Assembly (NCBI GenBank): GCA_947632615.1
Contig: CANRPW010000001.1
Location: forward strand, 124,001-188,000
Length of the DNA stretch: 64,000 nt
Reading direction: 5' to 3'
Source: an uncultured Clostridia bacterium
Lineage (GTDB): Bacteria; Bacillota; Clostridia; Lachnospirales; CAG-274
Shown: one piece after another, positions 8,364-16,455 of the stretch
How the letters are laid out: each line of letters begins with the position of its first letter
Numbering within the stretch: position 1 is the stretch's first letter
The notes under the pieces: generated by a model
The model's input: only the letters and a program-made list of their open reading frames with translations
Told to the model about the DNA's origin: nothing
The model's database searches: none
Translations under genes and position numbers: made by a program

Positions 8364-8765
8364 ATGAAAAAATTTATTACTGAGTTTAAAGAGTTTGCCA
8401 TAAAGGGCAATATGCTGGATATGTCAGTAGGTATTGTTATAGGCGCTGCTTTTACAGGGATCATCACAAGCATAGTTGATTCGGTGATCACACCGCTTAT
8501 AAATTACATCATATCACTTATAACCGGCGGACAGGACGTTGCCGGAGCTATAGGCAAGATATGGATATTTGATGTAGGTACTCTTATAGGCGCTATAATC
8601 AACTTCCTCATTACTGCTTTTGTGCTTTTCCTCATTGTAAAGGCTATAAACCTCTCAAGAAAGAAGGAAGAGCCTGCCGCTCCTACAACAAAGATTTGCC
8701 CATATTGCAAGTCTGAAATACATATTGAAGCAACAAAGTGCGCACATTGCGGCTCGGAGGTATGA
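8364..8765 (+). CDS. mscL: Large-conductance mechanosensitive channel MscL with a C-terminal zinc ribbon
   Basis: MscL opens under membrane tension to release solutes during osmotic downshock. FKEFAIKGNMLDMSVGIVIG is the N-terminal amphipathic helix and TM1 pore lining, and TM2 lies at about residues 68-93. The last 25 residues carry CPYC (112/115) and CAHC (126/129), a zinc ribbon in place of the usual short cytoplasmic helix. The ATG at 8364 has AGGAGG eight bases upstream; an earlier in-frame start lacks a site. The stop is four bases before the esterase gene, so the two may be cotranscribed. The channel core is certain; the role of the zinc ribbon is unknown. Confidence 0.93.
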   Translation: MKKFITEFKEFAIKGNMLDMSVGIVIGAAFTGIITSIVDSVITPLINYIISLITGGQDVAGAIGKIWIFDVGTLIGAIINFLITAFVLFLIVKAINLSRKKEEPAAPTTKICPYCKSEIHIEATKCAHCGSEV

Positions 8766-8769
8766 CGGT

Positions 8770-10761
8770 ATGAAGAAAATCATTTCTTTGTTAATGGGGA
8801 TAATTATGATATTGTCTATTTTAAATGTAACGGCGTATGCTGAAGAATTTAAAGATGTAAATATTAACTTTTCAAACGGCGCATCATTTGACAGACTGCC
8901 TAAGGACGAGGGCAGTGTTTATTACACCACAGACGGCGACAAGTCTGTATGCTATGCGGATTATGAAACCGTAGACGGAACCATGTGCGCTGTTGTTCAC
9001 AATGCTTCTGAAGCTACGGAAACATTTTTGCATGTTCCTTTTGAAACGGTATCCGATGGAGTTGTAACTGTTGAAACAGGCGTGCGCTCCGATTTGTTTA
9101 TGTCAGGTCAGGACATTGTAAGGGTTATGGACAGCGAAAGAAGAGAAGCTGTAAAAGTCTTTGTTAAAAACGGCAGGCTTGCTCTTAGAACAAGGGGAGC
9201 AAGCGGACCTATCGTTACTACAGATGTTTTCCAGTCAACTGCAAAGCTGCAGAACATAAAGCTTACCTTTGACTTTGATGCGGGCAGCGTTAAAATAGAC
9301 GTTGACGGATCTACAGCTTCTGCTGATTTTAAAGAAAAAGATTTAAGCGAGGTAATGTACAGAGCAAGCAAAGCCAACAGCCTTGCAATATCTTATGTAA
9401 GCGTATATAGAGGTGAGGCAAAGGAAGACGGACTCAATTCTGACAATCCTACGCTTTATCTTATAGGTGATTCCACAGGTTCGCCTTATACATCTTCAGA
9501 CTATTATAAAAATGGCGGAAATTATCTTGTAATGAGAAACGGCTTTGGTATGTCATTTGATAAGTATTTTGACACCGATAATATCAATCTTGTAAACTAT
9601 GCCGTTTCCGGAATAAGCTCCAAGAGCTTCACCTCAAACAAGAATTATGCTGAAATGACAGGCTCTTGGAAGAAGGGTGACTACCTTATCATAGCTTTTG
9701 GACATAACGACGAAAAGGACTCTGACGAGGCTCGTTTTACAAATGCTTCTATGGGTGCCGACGGATATGAAACAGAAGGACAGTTTGCAAATTCTCTTTA
9801 CGAAAGCTATATAAAGCCCGCACAGGAAGCAGGGGTTAATGTTATTTTAGCAACTCCCATTATAAGAAGAAGCCGTACTGCAGATGTAGTTAAGGGAAGC
9901 GATATGCACGACCTTACGGAAAAGGGCTTCGGAGATTATTCACAGACTGTAAGAGACCTTGCCGATAAGCTGGATCTTCCCTGCATAGACAATACTCAGA
10001 TGACCTACAACGAGTATATAACTCTCGGCAAGGGTGCAGCAGACGGCTCTGACGGCTACGGCGCTTATCATTCACAGTATTCCGATGATTATATGAATAC
10101 AAAGGAATATTTTGATGAATCGGGAAACCTTGACGAAAACTACAGAATAGACAATACCCACCTTAATTCATACGGCGCTTCTGTAGTAGGCTATTTTATG
10201 GCACAGGCTATAAAGGGTAGTGAAGCGGCATTAAGCGGCGATGAGTATGCACCTGTTGTTAAGGATAATTCTGAGGGAACTCTTGAAGATCTCAGTGCTT
10301 ACCTTAAGGGGTCTTATACCGATCCAAGAACAGAGGAAAGAAAGACTGATGATGTAAGCTCGGGAGAGCTTGACGGATTTTCTGTATATCTTGATACGGA
10401 AACGACCCTGCATGACACTCTCGGAGAAAAATTTGACGTATATGTTAAGGTGAAGGATAATGAGGGTATATCAAACATAAGCTATACTCTTGAATATGAC
10501 ACAGATATACTTAAGCTTGTATCACCGGAAACAGAAAATGCCGACGGAAAGATAATCACTGAAGGAAAAACCAATGAAGGCGAGGAGCTTTCGGACGGAG
10601 ATATTGCCGTATATACCTTTGAGGTAGTTGGCGGCGGAGATACGGACGTTAAGCTTGATGTGCTTTCAATGGATTACAACGGTAAGGCATACGATATAAA
10701 AGACTTTAATACAGGAAGTCTTAATATAGTATGCGACTTTAACCCCGAACAAGCAAATTAA
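8770..10761 (+). CDS. Secreted GDSL/SGNH esterase, rhamnogalacturonan acetylesterase type, with cohesin-like C-terminal domain
   Basis: A 663-aa exported enzyme likely to remove acetyl groups from pectic rhamnogalacturonan (CE12-type). Residues 1-24 are a signal peptide ending TAYAEEF. An N-terminal beta-rich region (25-225) precedes the catalytic domain: GDST with Ser235, the oxyanion motif GHND at 311-314, and DNTH with Asp461 and His464 complete the triad. Residues 540-660 resemble a cohesin/Ig-type fold (FDVYVKVKDNEGISNISYTL). No dockerin or sorting motif is seen. The start at 8770 is chosen because it begins the signal peptide. It lies four bases after mscL. Substrate is inferred from family resemblance. 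Confidence 0.8.
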   Translation: MKKIISLLMGIIMILSILNVTAYAEEFKDVNINFSNGASFDRLPKDEGSVYYTTDGDKSVCYADYETVDGTMCAVVHNASEATETFLHVPFETVSDGVVTVETGVRSDLFMSGQDIVRVMDSERREAVKVFVKNGRLALRTRGASGPIVTTDVFQSTAKLQNIKLTFDFDAGSVKIDVDGSTASADFKEKDLSEVMYRASKANSLAISYVSVYRGEAKEDGLNSDNPTLYLIGDSTGSPYTSSDYYKNGGNYLVMRNGFGMSFDKYFDTDNINLVNYAVSGISSKSFTSNKNYAEMTGSWKKGDYLIIAFGHNDEKDSDEARFTNASMGADGYETEGQFANSLYESYIKPAQEAGVNVILATPIIRRSRTADVVKGSDMHDLTEKGFGDYSQTVRDLADKLDLPCIDNTQMTYNEYITLGKGAADGSDGYGAYHSQYSDDYMNTKEYFDESGNLDENYRIDNTHLNSYGASVVGYFMAQAIKGSEAALSGDEYAPVVKDNSEGTLEDLSAYLKGSYTDPRTEERKTDDVSSGELDGFSVYLDTETTLHDTLGEKFDVYVKVKDNEGISNISYTLEYDTDILKLVSPETENADGKIITEGKTNEGEELSDGDIAVYTFEVVGGGDTDVKLDVLSMDYNGKAYDIKDFNTGSLNIVCDFNPEQAN

Positions 10762-10774
10762 ATAAAATATTCGC

Positions 10775-10815
10775 CTGCGCCCCTCATACCATCGAAGATG
10801 GTATGAGGGGCGCAG
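10775..10815. repeat. Palindromic element B, short hairpin (19 bp stem)
   Basis: CTGCGCCCCTCATACCATC, loop GAA, perfect complement. It lies 13 bases after the esterase stop. It has no T-tract and is followed after a CCCGT junction by the long hairpin at 10821. Confidence 0.9.
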
Positions 10816-10820
10816 CCCGT

Positions 10821-10880
10821 GGGGCAAGGGGAAATCAGTGAAGGGCGCATTTGCGCCCTTCACTGATTTCCCCTTGCCCC
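10821..10880. repeat. Palindromic element B, long hairpin (perfect 60-base palindrome)
   Basis: Left arm begins GGGGCAAGGGGAAATCAGTG and ends GGGCGCAT; the right arm is its exact complement, centred at 10850.5. It sits between convergent genes. The outer GGGGCAAGGGG recurs in element E. Confidence 0.95.
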
Positions 10881-10912
10881 TACACACCGGCAGATGCCGA
10901 CAAAAATATTTT

Positions 10913-10957
10913 AGGGCGTCCCCTCAGACCATCATAAATGGTCTGAGGGGACGCCCT
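10913..10957. repeat. Palindromic element C1 (20 bp stem)
   Basis: AGGGCGTCCCCTCAGACCAT, loop CATAA, perfect complement. First member of a three-hairpin block with C2 and C3. Confidence 0.9.
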
Positions 10958-11052
10958 GCGGGGCTGCGCAAATCGGGGTGACAACAATGCAGGTGAGGGC
11001 GCGTATGCGCCCTCACCTGCATTGTTGTCACCCCGATTTGCGCAGCCCCGCA
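10957..11052. repeat. Palindromic element C2 (46 bp perfect stem)
   Basis: The left arm starts TGCGGGGCTGCGCAAATC and ends GGTGAGGGCGC; the loop is GTAT; the right arm is the exact complement over 46 bases. The apex GAGGGCGC-GTAT-GCGCCCTC is the same as in element D. Confidence 0.95.
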
Positions 11053-11140
11053 GGGCGGAACGAAGCGGGTGGGATGCAATGCAAGCGAGGGCGCATACGC
11101 GCCCTCGCTTGCATTGCATCCCACCCGCTTCGTTCCGCCC
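11053..11140. repeat. Palindromic element C3 (42 bp perfect stem)
   Basis: It directly abuts C2. The left arm starts GGGCGGAACGAAGCGGGTGG and ends GCGAGGGCGC; loop ATAC; exact complement. The short open frames across C2-C3 mirror each other and are not genes. Confidence 0.95.
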
Positions 11141-11172
11141 CTGCTCCGGCAGATATCGGCTGACGTTTTAGT

Positions 11173-12414
11173 TTATTTTGCCAGCCTTGCTATGGAAACA
11201 AACAGCTGTGATATCTGATACCATGTTGCGTACTCTACTTCGCCTGTTGCGGCAAGGTTGAAAATTTCCTGAAACTGACGTACCGAGGCAGCTGTTTCAT
11301 TGCCGTATATGCCGTCTACTGCAACAGGTGTTATTGCGGAGTAAGTTCCGCTTATGACATTAAGCTGGGTCTGGATCGTTCTTACGGCTTCACCTTGCGA
11401 GCCTATTGTGAGATCTTCGCCGGGGTAGGAGTATGGGACTCCGCTTATTTTTTCGGCTGTTGTCAGGTAAATATCATCTCCGTAGAAATATCTGAGTATA
11501 TCTATTGCATTATATCCCTGCTGTGCCAAATATTGTGTGCCCCATTGAGTCATCCAGCCGGGGCAGCTTACGTTTTGTCCGTCACAATATTGGGCAAGAA
11601 GAGGCTGACGATTGCCTTCTCTTTTGATATAAGTGGCAAAAAGCTCATCGACTACGCGGGAGATCTCCTCATATATGTTTCTGCCATATACAAAATAATG
11701 GTCGGTGGCGGTGGAGGAGGTTATTGTAAAATTTTTGCCCTTGTTTCTGTACCATTCAGTGAAGACTCTGTTGAGCGTGAAGGATATTATGGCAAGCACG
11801 TTTGCACGTATGGCTTCAAGCTCCCATGTGGAGTAGACCTCGCTGGATGCCACATTTTTAATATAGTCTTTATAGGGTATATAATAATTTGGGGCAGAGT
11901 TGTCATCGGGAGAACCGTCATGCACCACTATATATTCGGGAATAACCACGGAGTCAAGCACAACAAAGCCCGTTTCCTTTTTGATAGGCTTGACCTCATC
12001 TTCATATATTTTAGGCTCGAGGGGCTCGAAAAGCTTGGCAGGAGTAATATTAATGCGCCTTATCTCATTGTCATTTTGCAGATATACTCTGAGTATGGCA
12101 ATACTGTCGGGAAGTATCTGCACGCCGCTTATTATCTCTGTGCTCATGCCCTCCTTAGCTACTGTTACTTCCGCTGTAGAATATGGGCGAATATCGGAGG
12201 GTGACTCTGAAAGGTAAAGGGGAGGGGTTGTGAGATATACCACCGAGGTCTGCCCCGATACGTCAGTTCTTTGAGAAAAGCTTTCGCCGTTTTCTCCTAC
12301 AACACTAACTATGGCATCCTTTATGGGAAAGGAAACGGAATTGTCATAAACTTCCACCTTTAGTCCCCCGGTGCCATAGTTTACCAAATCTTGCTGAAAT
12401 GCTTTTATATCCAC
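11173..12414 (-). CDS. SpoIID-like protein with C-terminal peptidoglycan-binding domain
   Basis: This 413-aa protein is of a type found in spore-forming Clostridia and probably acts on or at spore peptidoglycan. Residues 15-115 look like a carboxypeptidase-regulatory/Ig fold (GLKVEVYDN, then DAIVSVVG). Residues 185-315 are SpoIID/LytB-like: STWELEAIRANVLAIISFTL, then SSTATDHYFVYGRN and CPGWMTQWG. The C-terminal 75 residues are a PG_binding_1 repeat (LTIGSQGEAVRTIQTQL, DGIYGNETAASVRQFQ). No signal peptide or membrane segment is visible, so its route to peptidoglycan is unclear. The start is GTG behind AGGGGGT. It is convergent with the esterase gene and divergent from the YesL-like gene. Confidence 0.75.
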   Translation of the reverse strand: MDIKAFQQDLVNYGTGGLKVEVYDNSVSFPIKDAIVSVVGENGESFSQRTDVSGQTSVVYLTTPPLYLSESPSDIRPYSTAEVTVAKEGMSTEIISGVQILPDSIAILRVYLQNDNEIRRINITPAKLFEPLEPKIYEDEVKPIKKETGFVVLDSVVIPEYIVVHDGSPDDNSAPNYYIPYKDYIKNVASSEVYSTWELEAIRANVLAIISFTLNRVFTEWYRNKGKNFTITSSTATDHYFVYGRNIYEEISRVVDELFATYIKREGNRQPLLAQYCDGQNVSCPGWMTQWGTQYLAQQGYNAIDILRYFYGDDIYLTTAEKISGVPYSYPGEDLTIGSQGEAVRTIQTQLNVISGTYSAITPVAVDGIYGNETAASVRQFQEIFNLAATGEVEYATWYQISQLFVSIARLAK

Positions 12415-12459
12415 AGGCTTACCCCCTGCTTAAGTTCTATAATTTATTATACTATAGTC

Positions 12460-12488
12460 TTGAAATTATGTGACTTTTGATATATAAT
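12460..12488 (+). promoter_or_regulatory. Sigma-A promoter of the YesL-like gene
   Basis: TTGAAA, 17-base spacer, TATAAT, 54 bases before the ATG. Confidence 0.65.
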
Positions 12489-12541
12489 AATTATGATTGG
12501 AAACTGATTTTAGTGTGTGTAATGAGAATTGAGGTTATATA

Positions 12542-13237
12542 ATGAATGATTTTTTCAGACTTGACGGTCCTTTATTCAGATATGGAACATTACTTGCCGA
12601 CTTATTGTTTTTGTCTATAATATTTACATTTTGCAGCATACCCGTAATTACATTGGGAGCTTCACTTACGGGCATATATTATGTTACTACAAGGCAGGTT
12701 TCCAGGCGTGAGGGCTATGTAACGCGAGATTTTTTAAAGAGCTTTAGACAAAACTTTATAAAGTCCACAGTATTTTATTTATTTTTTCTTGTTTGCGGAA
12801 TAATACTTTTGTTTAACTTCGTGGCATATAATTATGTGGCACGCTCTAATCAGATAGTGCTTATTTTTCAGGTGGTTTTATCTGCCGAGATAGTAGGCGT
12901 AATGGTCTATCTTTTTCCGCTTATAGCAAGGTTTGACCTTAAAATGTCACAATACCTTAAAAACGCATTTTATTTTGCAAACAGGCATATTTCCACCACG
13001 GTGACCTGTCTGGTGGCTTTGGGGGCGTGTGTGTGGCTGTTTATGAAGATACCGTTTCTTGTTATCATACTGCCGGGTGTCTATGCTTATTTTTCATCCG
13101 TTATGATAATGCGTGTTTTCAGAAAATATTTGCCCGATATGGACAGAGATGTAGAGGAAGAAAGTTATGATATTATAAAAGACCTCGGAGAGGGCGCGGC
13201 AAACGTCAAAGTCGAAGAAAATGATGAGAAAAATTGA
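12542..13237 (+). CDS. YesL-like (DUF624) membrane protein
   Basis: A 231-aa protein with about five membrane helices. It opens with FFRLDGPLFRYGTLLADLLF, and the FTFCSIPVITLGASLTGIYY segment is the hallmark of the YesL/DUF624 family. The C-terminal 40 residues are charged and probably cytoplasmic. Family members often sit beside sugar-uptake or polysaccharide genes, but their biochemical role is not established. The upstream site is GAGGTTATATA, moderate in strength. Its stop overlaps the region where the HD gene begins, so the two are probably one transcript. Confidence 0.8.
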   Translation: MNDFFRLDGPLFRYGTLLADLLFLSIIFTFCSIPVITLGASLTGIYYVTTRQVSRREGYVTRDFLKSFRQNFIKSTVFYLFFLVCGIILLFNFVAYNYVARSNQIVLIFQVVLSAEIVGVMVYLFPLIARFDLKMSQYLKNAFYFANRHISTTVTCLVALGACVWLFMKIPFLVIILPGVYAYFSSVMIMRVFRKYLPDMDRDVEEESYDIIKDLGEGAANVKVEENDEKN

Positions 13238-13254
13238 AAGGCGATGATTCTGTT

Positions 13255-13770
13255 ATGATAGGCAGAGCTATTGGTTCTAAAATCAACTTAAATAATCCAG
13301 ATGATCCCAAGGCAGTGCTCTATATGGACTGCGTGGGCGATCTCCTTTGTAATGCCGAGGTGAAAAGTCTTGATAATTATAAGCAGCATATAGGTACGTC
13401 ACGGCTTCAGCACAGCCTTAATGTATCTTATTACAGCTTTTTGATATCTAAATTTCTGCATTGCGATTACAGATCAGCTGCAAGAGCAGGCATACTTCAC
13501 GATCTTTACCTCTATGACAGACGAAAGGATAAAACCGAGGAAAACCATATCTTCCGCCATCAGAGAGAGGCTTTAGAGAATGCTTCTCAGCTTACAGAGC
13601 TTAATGATATTGAGAAAAACGCTATTGCAAATCATATGTGGCCCTTGTGCAAGGGGAATCTTCATTATAAAGAGGCTTATGTTGTTTCGGCGGCGGATAA
13701 ATACAGCACTGCGTTGGAGTTTACTGTGCAGTTTGGCAGAAAAATAAAAAATAAGCTATATACAATCTGA
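13255..13770 (+). CDS. HD-domain phosphohydrolase
   Basis: A 171-aa protein with a metal-dependent HD domain, likely cleaving a phosphate ester or nucleotide; the substrate is unknown. The ligands are visible: H in RLQHSLNVSYY, HD in AGILHDLYLYD, H in NHIFRHQREA, and D in VSAADKYSTA. ATG 13255 gives the N-terminus MIGRAIGSKINL with AAAGG 13 bases upstream. A TTG at 13234 overlapping the previous stop would add seven residues and cannot be excluded. It shares a transcript with the YesL-like gene and ends just before palindromic element D. Confidence 0.75.
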   Translation: MIGRAIGSKINLNNPDDPKAVLYMDCVGDLLCNAEVKSLDNYKQHIGTSRLQHSLNVSYYSFLISKFLHCDYRSAARAGILHDLYLYDRRKDKTEENHIFRHQREALENASQLTELNDIEKNAIANHMWPLCKGNLHYKEAYVVSAADKYSTALEFTVQFGRKIKNKLYTI

Positions 13771-13797
13771 TATTTATATACGGATAGCCGACCAGCC

Positions 13798-13882
13798 TGC
13801 GGAGCCGTGGGCGAGGGGCTAAGCAAAAGAGAGGGCGCGTATGCGCCCTCTCTTTTGCTTAGCCCCTCGCCCCACGGCTCCG
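13798..13882. repeat. Palindromic element D, long hairpin
   Basis: GCGGAGCCGTGGGCGAGGGG...GAGGGCGC, loop GTAT, and the complementary arm. The stem is about 40 bp with a single bulged base (the right arm has one extra C at 13869-13873). It lies between convergent genes. Confidence 0.92.
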
Positions 13883-13883
13883 C

Positions 13884-13916
13884 CTCCGCCATACGTCCTA
13901 CGGACGTATGGCGGAG
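13884..13916. repeat. Palindromic element D, short hairpin (15 bp stem)
   Basis: CTCCGCCATACGTCC, loop TAC, perfect complement. Short and long hairpins are in the opposite order to element B, so D is the inverted orientation of the same composite. Confidence 0.9.
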
Positions 13917-13923
13917 CGGGGCA

Positions 13924-14841
13924 TTATATTATTCTTATCTTTGGCAAAAGTGCATCTATTTCTTCTTTTGTGGCAAGCCATGAGGTATATGCCGTTGCCG
14001 TTCCCGCCGCCATAGAATATTTAAAACATTCTATAGAGGGCTTGCCCTCTGCCATGGCTGCAATATAAGCTCCCAGCATAGCATCACCTGCGCCTACTGT
14101 ATTTATAACATAGCCTCTCGGAGGTATGCTTTGGAAAACTCTTTCGTTTTCGTCAATGAAGATGGCTCCGTCCTTGCCTAATGATACGATCACCCTCTGA
14201 GCGCCTCTTGCCTGAAGAAGCCTTGCGTGGTAAATTATCTCGCTTGTAGAGTTAAGCTCTCTTGAAAATATCTGACAAAGCTCTCTGCGGTTTGGCTTTA
14301 TAAGGTAGGGCCTGAATCTCAGACTGTCTACGAGAGATTCGCCGTTAAGGTCTACTATCACTGTTACATTTTTGCCCCTAAGCGCCGTAAACAGCTTGTT
14401 GTGGCAGGTTTCGGGCCAGCCGGGGAAAACAGAGCCTGCAAGAACAAGTATGTCTCCCGACACAAGACGGCTGCTCAGCTTTTCTACGATTTTATCGTAA
14501 AGAGAAAATGGTATTTTTGAAGGACCTTTTGAATTTATTTCCGTTTCAACGTCTGTCTGGAATTTTATGTTTATACGCGTATTGTCGTCGTCGCTTACTA
14601 TAAAATCTACATTTGGCACAAGCTCACTTAAAAGACGTATAAATTCTGCGCCCGTAAAGCCTGCTGCTATACCCATAGTGACGCTTTTATGACCAAGATT
14701 TTCAAGAGTAATGGAAATATTTACGCCCTTGCCGCCGGGACGTATTGATTCGTAATTGCTTGTATTAATAGCTTCCACCCTAAATCTCGGCAAAGTCATT
14801 GAATAATCGAGAGCAGGATTTAGTGTAAGTGTATATATCAT
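13924..14841 (-). CDS. fruK: PfkB-family hexose kinase, probable 1-phosphofructokinase
   Basis: Transfers phosphate from ATP to a phosphorylated hexose, most likely fructose 1-phosphate to the 1,6-bisphosphate. The start MIYTLTLNPALDYSM is typical of the 1-phosphofructokinase/tagatose-6-phosphate kinase branch. PGGKGVNIS is the first PfkB signature and NTVGAGDAMLGAY holds the catalytic Asp and anion hole. At 305 aa it is the usual length. AGGAGG lies eight bases before the ATG. No fructose PTS or regulator is adjacent, so the sugar cannot be fixed. It is divergent from wecB and convergent with the HD gene across element D. Confidence 0.8.
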   Translation of the reverse strand: MIYTLTLNPALDYSMTLPRFRVEAINTSNYESIRPGGKGVNISITLENLGHKSVTMGIAAGFTGAEFIRLLSELVPNVDFIVSDDDNTRINIKFQTDVETEINSKGPSKIPFSLYDKIVEKLSSRLVSGDILVLAGSVFPGWPETCHNKLFTALRGKNVTVIVDLNGESLVDSLRFRPYLIKPNRRELCQIFSRELNSTSEIIYHARLLQARGAQRVIVSLGKDGAIFIDENERVFQSIPPRGYVINTVGAGDAMLGAYIAAMAEGKPSIECFKYSMAAGTATAYTSWLATKEEIDALLPKIRII

Positions 14842-14877
14842 AAGGCAAACCTCCTATGCTATTCATATTATAGCATT

Positions 14878-14906
14878 ATATTATCACATTTATATTATTT
14901 TGGCAA
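14878..14906 (-). promoter_or_regulatory. Sigma-A promoter of the PfkB-family gene
   Basis: On the minus strand: TTGCCA, 17-base spacer, TAATAT, 36 bases before the ATG. Confidence 0.6.
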
Positions 14907-14925
14907 TATAAAACGCTCTCTTTAT

Positions 14926-14954
14926 TTGACAAATTACCCGCTATGATATATTAT
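14926..14954 (+). promoter_or_regulatory. Sigma-A promoter of wecB
   Basis: Consensus TTGACA, 17-base spacer, TATTAT, 48 bases before the ATG. It is back to back with the minus-strand promoter at 14878. Confidence 0.7.
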
Positions 14955-15002
14955 AAATATTATATATATTAGTTTTCATTTATACATAAAAAGGAGAAGC
15001 CT

Positions 15003-16151
15003 ATGAAAAAGATAAAAGTTATGAGCATATTCGGCACAAGGCCCGAGGCTACAAAAATGGCTCCGCTTATTAAAGTTATGGAAAAAAGCCCTTATGTAGA
15101 CCAGCTTGTGTGCGTTACGGCTCAGCACAGACAAATGCTGGATCAGGTTCTTGACATTTTCCATATAGAGCCCGATTACGACCTTGATATTATGCAGCAG
15201 GGACAGACCCTTACGGACATAACCACAAGAGCACTTCAAGGTCTTGAGAGCGTTATGAAGGAAGCTAAGCCCGACCTTGTTCTTGTTCACGGTGACACAA
15301 CTACTACCTTTGCAGGCGCTCTTGCGGCATTTTACAGCGGCATAAAGTTAGGTCACGTTGAAGCGGGACTCAGAACTTATGATAAGACCCAGCCTTTCCC
15401 CGAGGAAATGAACAGAGTCCTTACAGGAGATCTTGCAGACCTGCATTTTTCGCCCACAAAGCTTGCCAAGGAGCACCTCCTTCGTGAAAATATAAATGAA
15501 GAGGGCATATTCATAACAGGCAATACCGCAGTTGACTGCCTTAAGACAACTATTGAAAAGAATTATCATTTTACAAGAGAATGTCTTAATGACATAGACT
15601 TTGATAAATACAGAGTTATCACAATGACGGCACACAGACGTGAAAATTTGGGAGAACCCTTGGAAAATATCTGTAGGGCAACCCTTAAGCTTGTAAACGA
15701 TAATGAAGATGTTTTTGTTGTTTACGCAGTGCATTTTAATCCTAAGGTAAGAGAAGTAGCATATAAATATCTCGATAATCACCCGAGAATTTTGCTCACA
15801 GACCCAATAGATATGAAGGATATGCACAACCTTATGAATCTTTCCTATTTCGTAATGACTGACTCCGGCGGACTTCAGGAGGAAGTGCCATCTATGCACA
15901 AGCCCGTTCTTGTACTGAGAAACGTGACCGAACGTCCCGAAGGTCTTGATGCCGGCACCCTCAGGCTTGCAGGCAATAAGGAAGATGAGATATATAAACA
16001 GGCAGACCTTATACTTAACAATAAAGAGGTTTACGCTTCTATGGCAAAGAGTAAAAATCCCTTTGGCGACGGCTATGCGGCAGAAAGAATACTTGATGCC
16101 ATACTCTATCACTTTGGCATAAACGAAAAACGACCGAAAGATTATATGTAA
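15003..16151 (+). CDS. wecB: UDP-N-acetylglucosamine 2-epimerase (non-hydrolysing)
   Basis: Interconverts UDP-GlcNAc and UDP-ManNAc in the cytoplasm for cell-wall polymer or capsule synthesis (WecB/MnaA). The 382-aa length and motifs fit: FGTRPEATKMAPLI at the N-terminus, VHGDTTTTFAGALAAFY, GHVEAGLRTYDKTQPFPEEM, TAHRRENLGEP, and TDSGGLQEEVPSMHKPVLVL for UDP binding. GGAGAAG precedes the ATG. It is a single gene with its own promoter, followed by palindromic element E. No other ManNAc pathway gene is adjacent. Confidence 0.95.
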   Translation: MKKIKVMSIFGTRPEATKMAPLIKVMEKSPYVDQLVCVTAQHRQMLDQVLDIFHIEPDYDLDIMQQGQTLTDITTRALQGLESVMKEAKPDLVLVHGDTTTTFAGALAAFYSGIKLGHVEAGLRTYDKTQPFPEEMNRVLTGDLADLHFSPTKLAKEHLLRENINEEGIFITGNTAVDCLKTTIEKNYHFTRECLNDIDFDKYRVITMTAHRRENLGEPLENICRATLKLVNDNEDVFVVYAVHFNPKVREVAYKYLDNHPRILLTDPIDMKDMHNLMNLSYFVMTDSGGLQEEVPSMHKPVLVLRNVTERPEGLDAGTLRLAGNKEDEIYKQADLILNNKEVYASMAKSKNPFGDGYAAERILDAILYHFGINEKRPKDYM

Positions 16152-16196
16152 ATCTTTAAATATCCCCACGGGTAACCGAAACGGAACTTCAGCCGA

Positions 16197-16278
16197 GGCG
16201 GGGCAAGGGGAGCAGCAAAAAGAGCGAGGGGCGGATAGATCCGCCCCTCGCTCTTTTTGCTGCTCCCCTTGCCCCGCC
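16197..16278. repeat. Palindromic element E, long hairpin (40 bp perfect stem)
   Basis: Left arm starts GGCGGGGCAAGGGGAGCAGC and ends GGGGCGGAT; loop AG; exact complement. It separates wecB from the atp promoter. The outer GGGGCAAGGGG matches element B. Confidence 0.95.
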
Positions 16279-16283
16279 CCACG

Positions 16284-16328
16284 GCCCCTCCCTTTTTGTC
16301 AGCCTTTGGCTGATAAAAAGGGAGGGGC
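16284..16328. repeat. Palindromic element E, short hairpin (21 bp stem)
   Basis: GCCCCTCCCTTTTTGTCAGCC, loop TTT, and a complement with one G-T wobble. The joint between long and short hairpin reads CCACGG, the complement of CCGTGG in element B. Confidence 0.88.
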
Positions 16329-16370
16329 AAGAATATTTTTTTATTTTTTTGTAAAAAATGTATTTTATGG

Positions 16371-16399
16371 TAGACATTTTAAACGAAAGATATTATAAT
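16371..16399 (+). promoter_or_regulatory. Sigma-A promoter of the ATP synthase operon
   Basis: TAGACA, 17-base spacer, TATAAT, 56 bases before atpZ. No terminator or other promoter is evident until after atpC. Confidence 0.65.
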
Positions 16400-16455
16400 A
16401 AATTAGAGTATTTTAATCTTTATACATTAAAAAATAACATAGAGGGGGTTTGCTT

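Noticed and set aside
10821..11140. Calling the long palindromes intrinsic terminators
   Set aside because: Stems are far too long, T-tracts are missing, and in several places a normal terminator already precedes them.
10880..11163. Several open frames on both strands inside the B/C palindromes, some with repeated peptide texture
   Set aside because: They read through perfect inverted repeats, so both strands give the same peptide; no ribosome binding site and no family.
11395..12204. 269-codon plus-strand frame opposite the SpoIID-like gene
   Set aside because: Antisense shadow; the minus-strand protein has clear domains.
15348..16169. 273-codon minus-strand frame opposite wecB
   Set aside because: Antisense shadow of an intact epimerase gene with no ribosome binding site.
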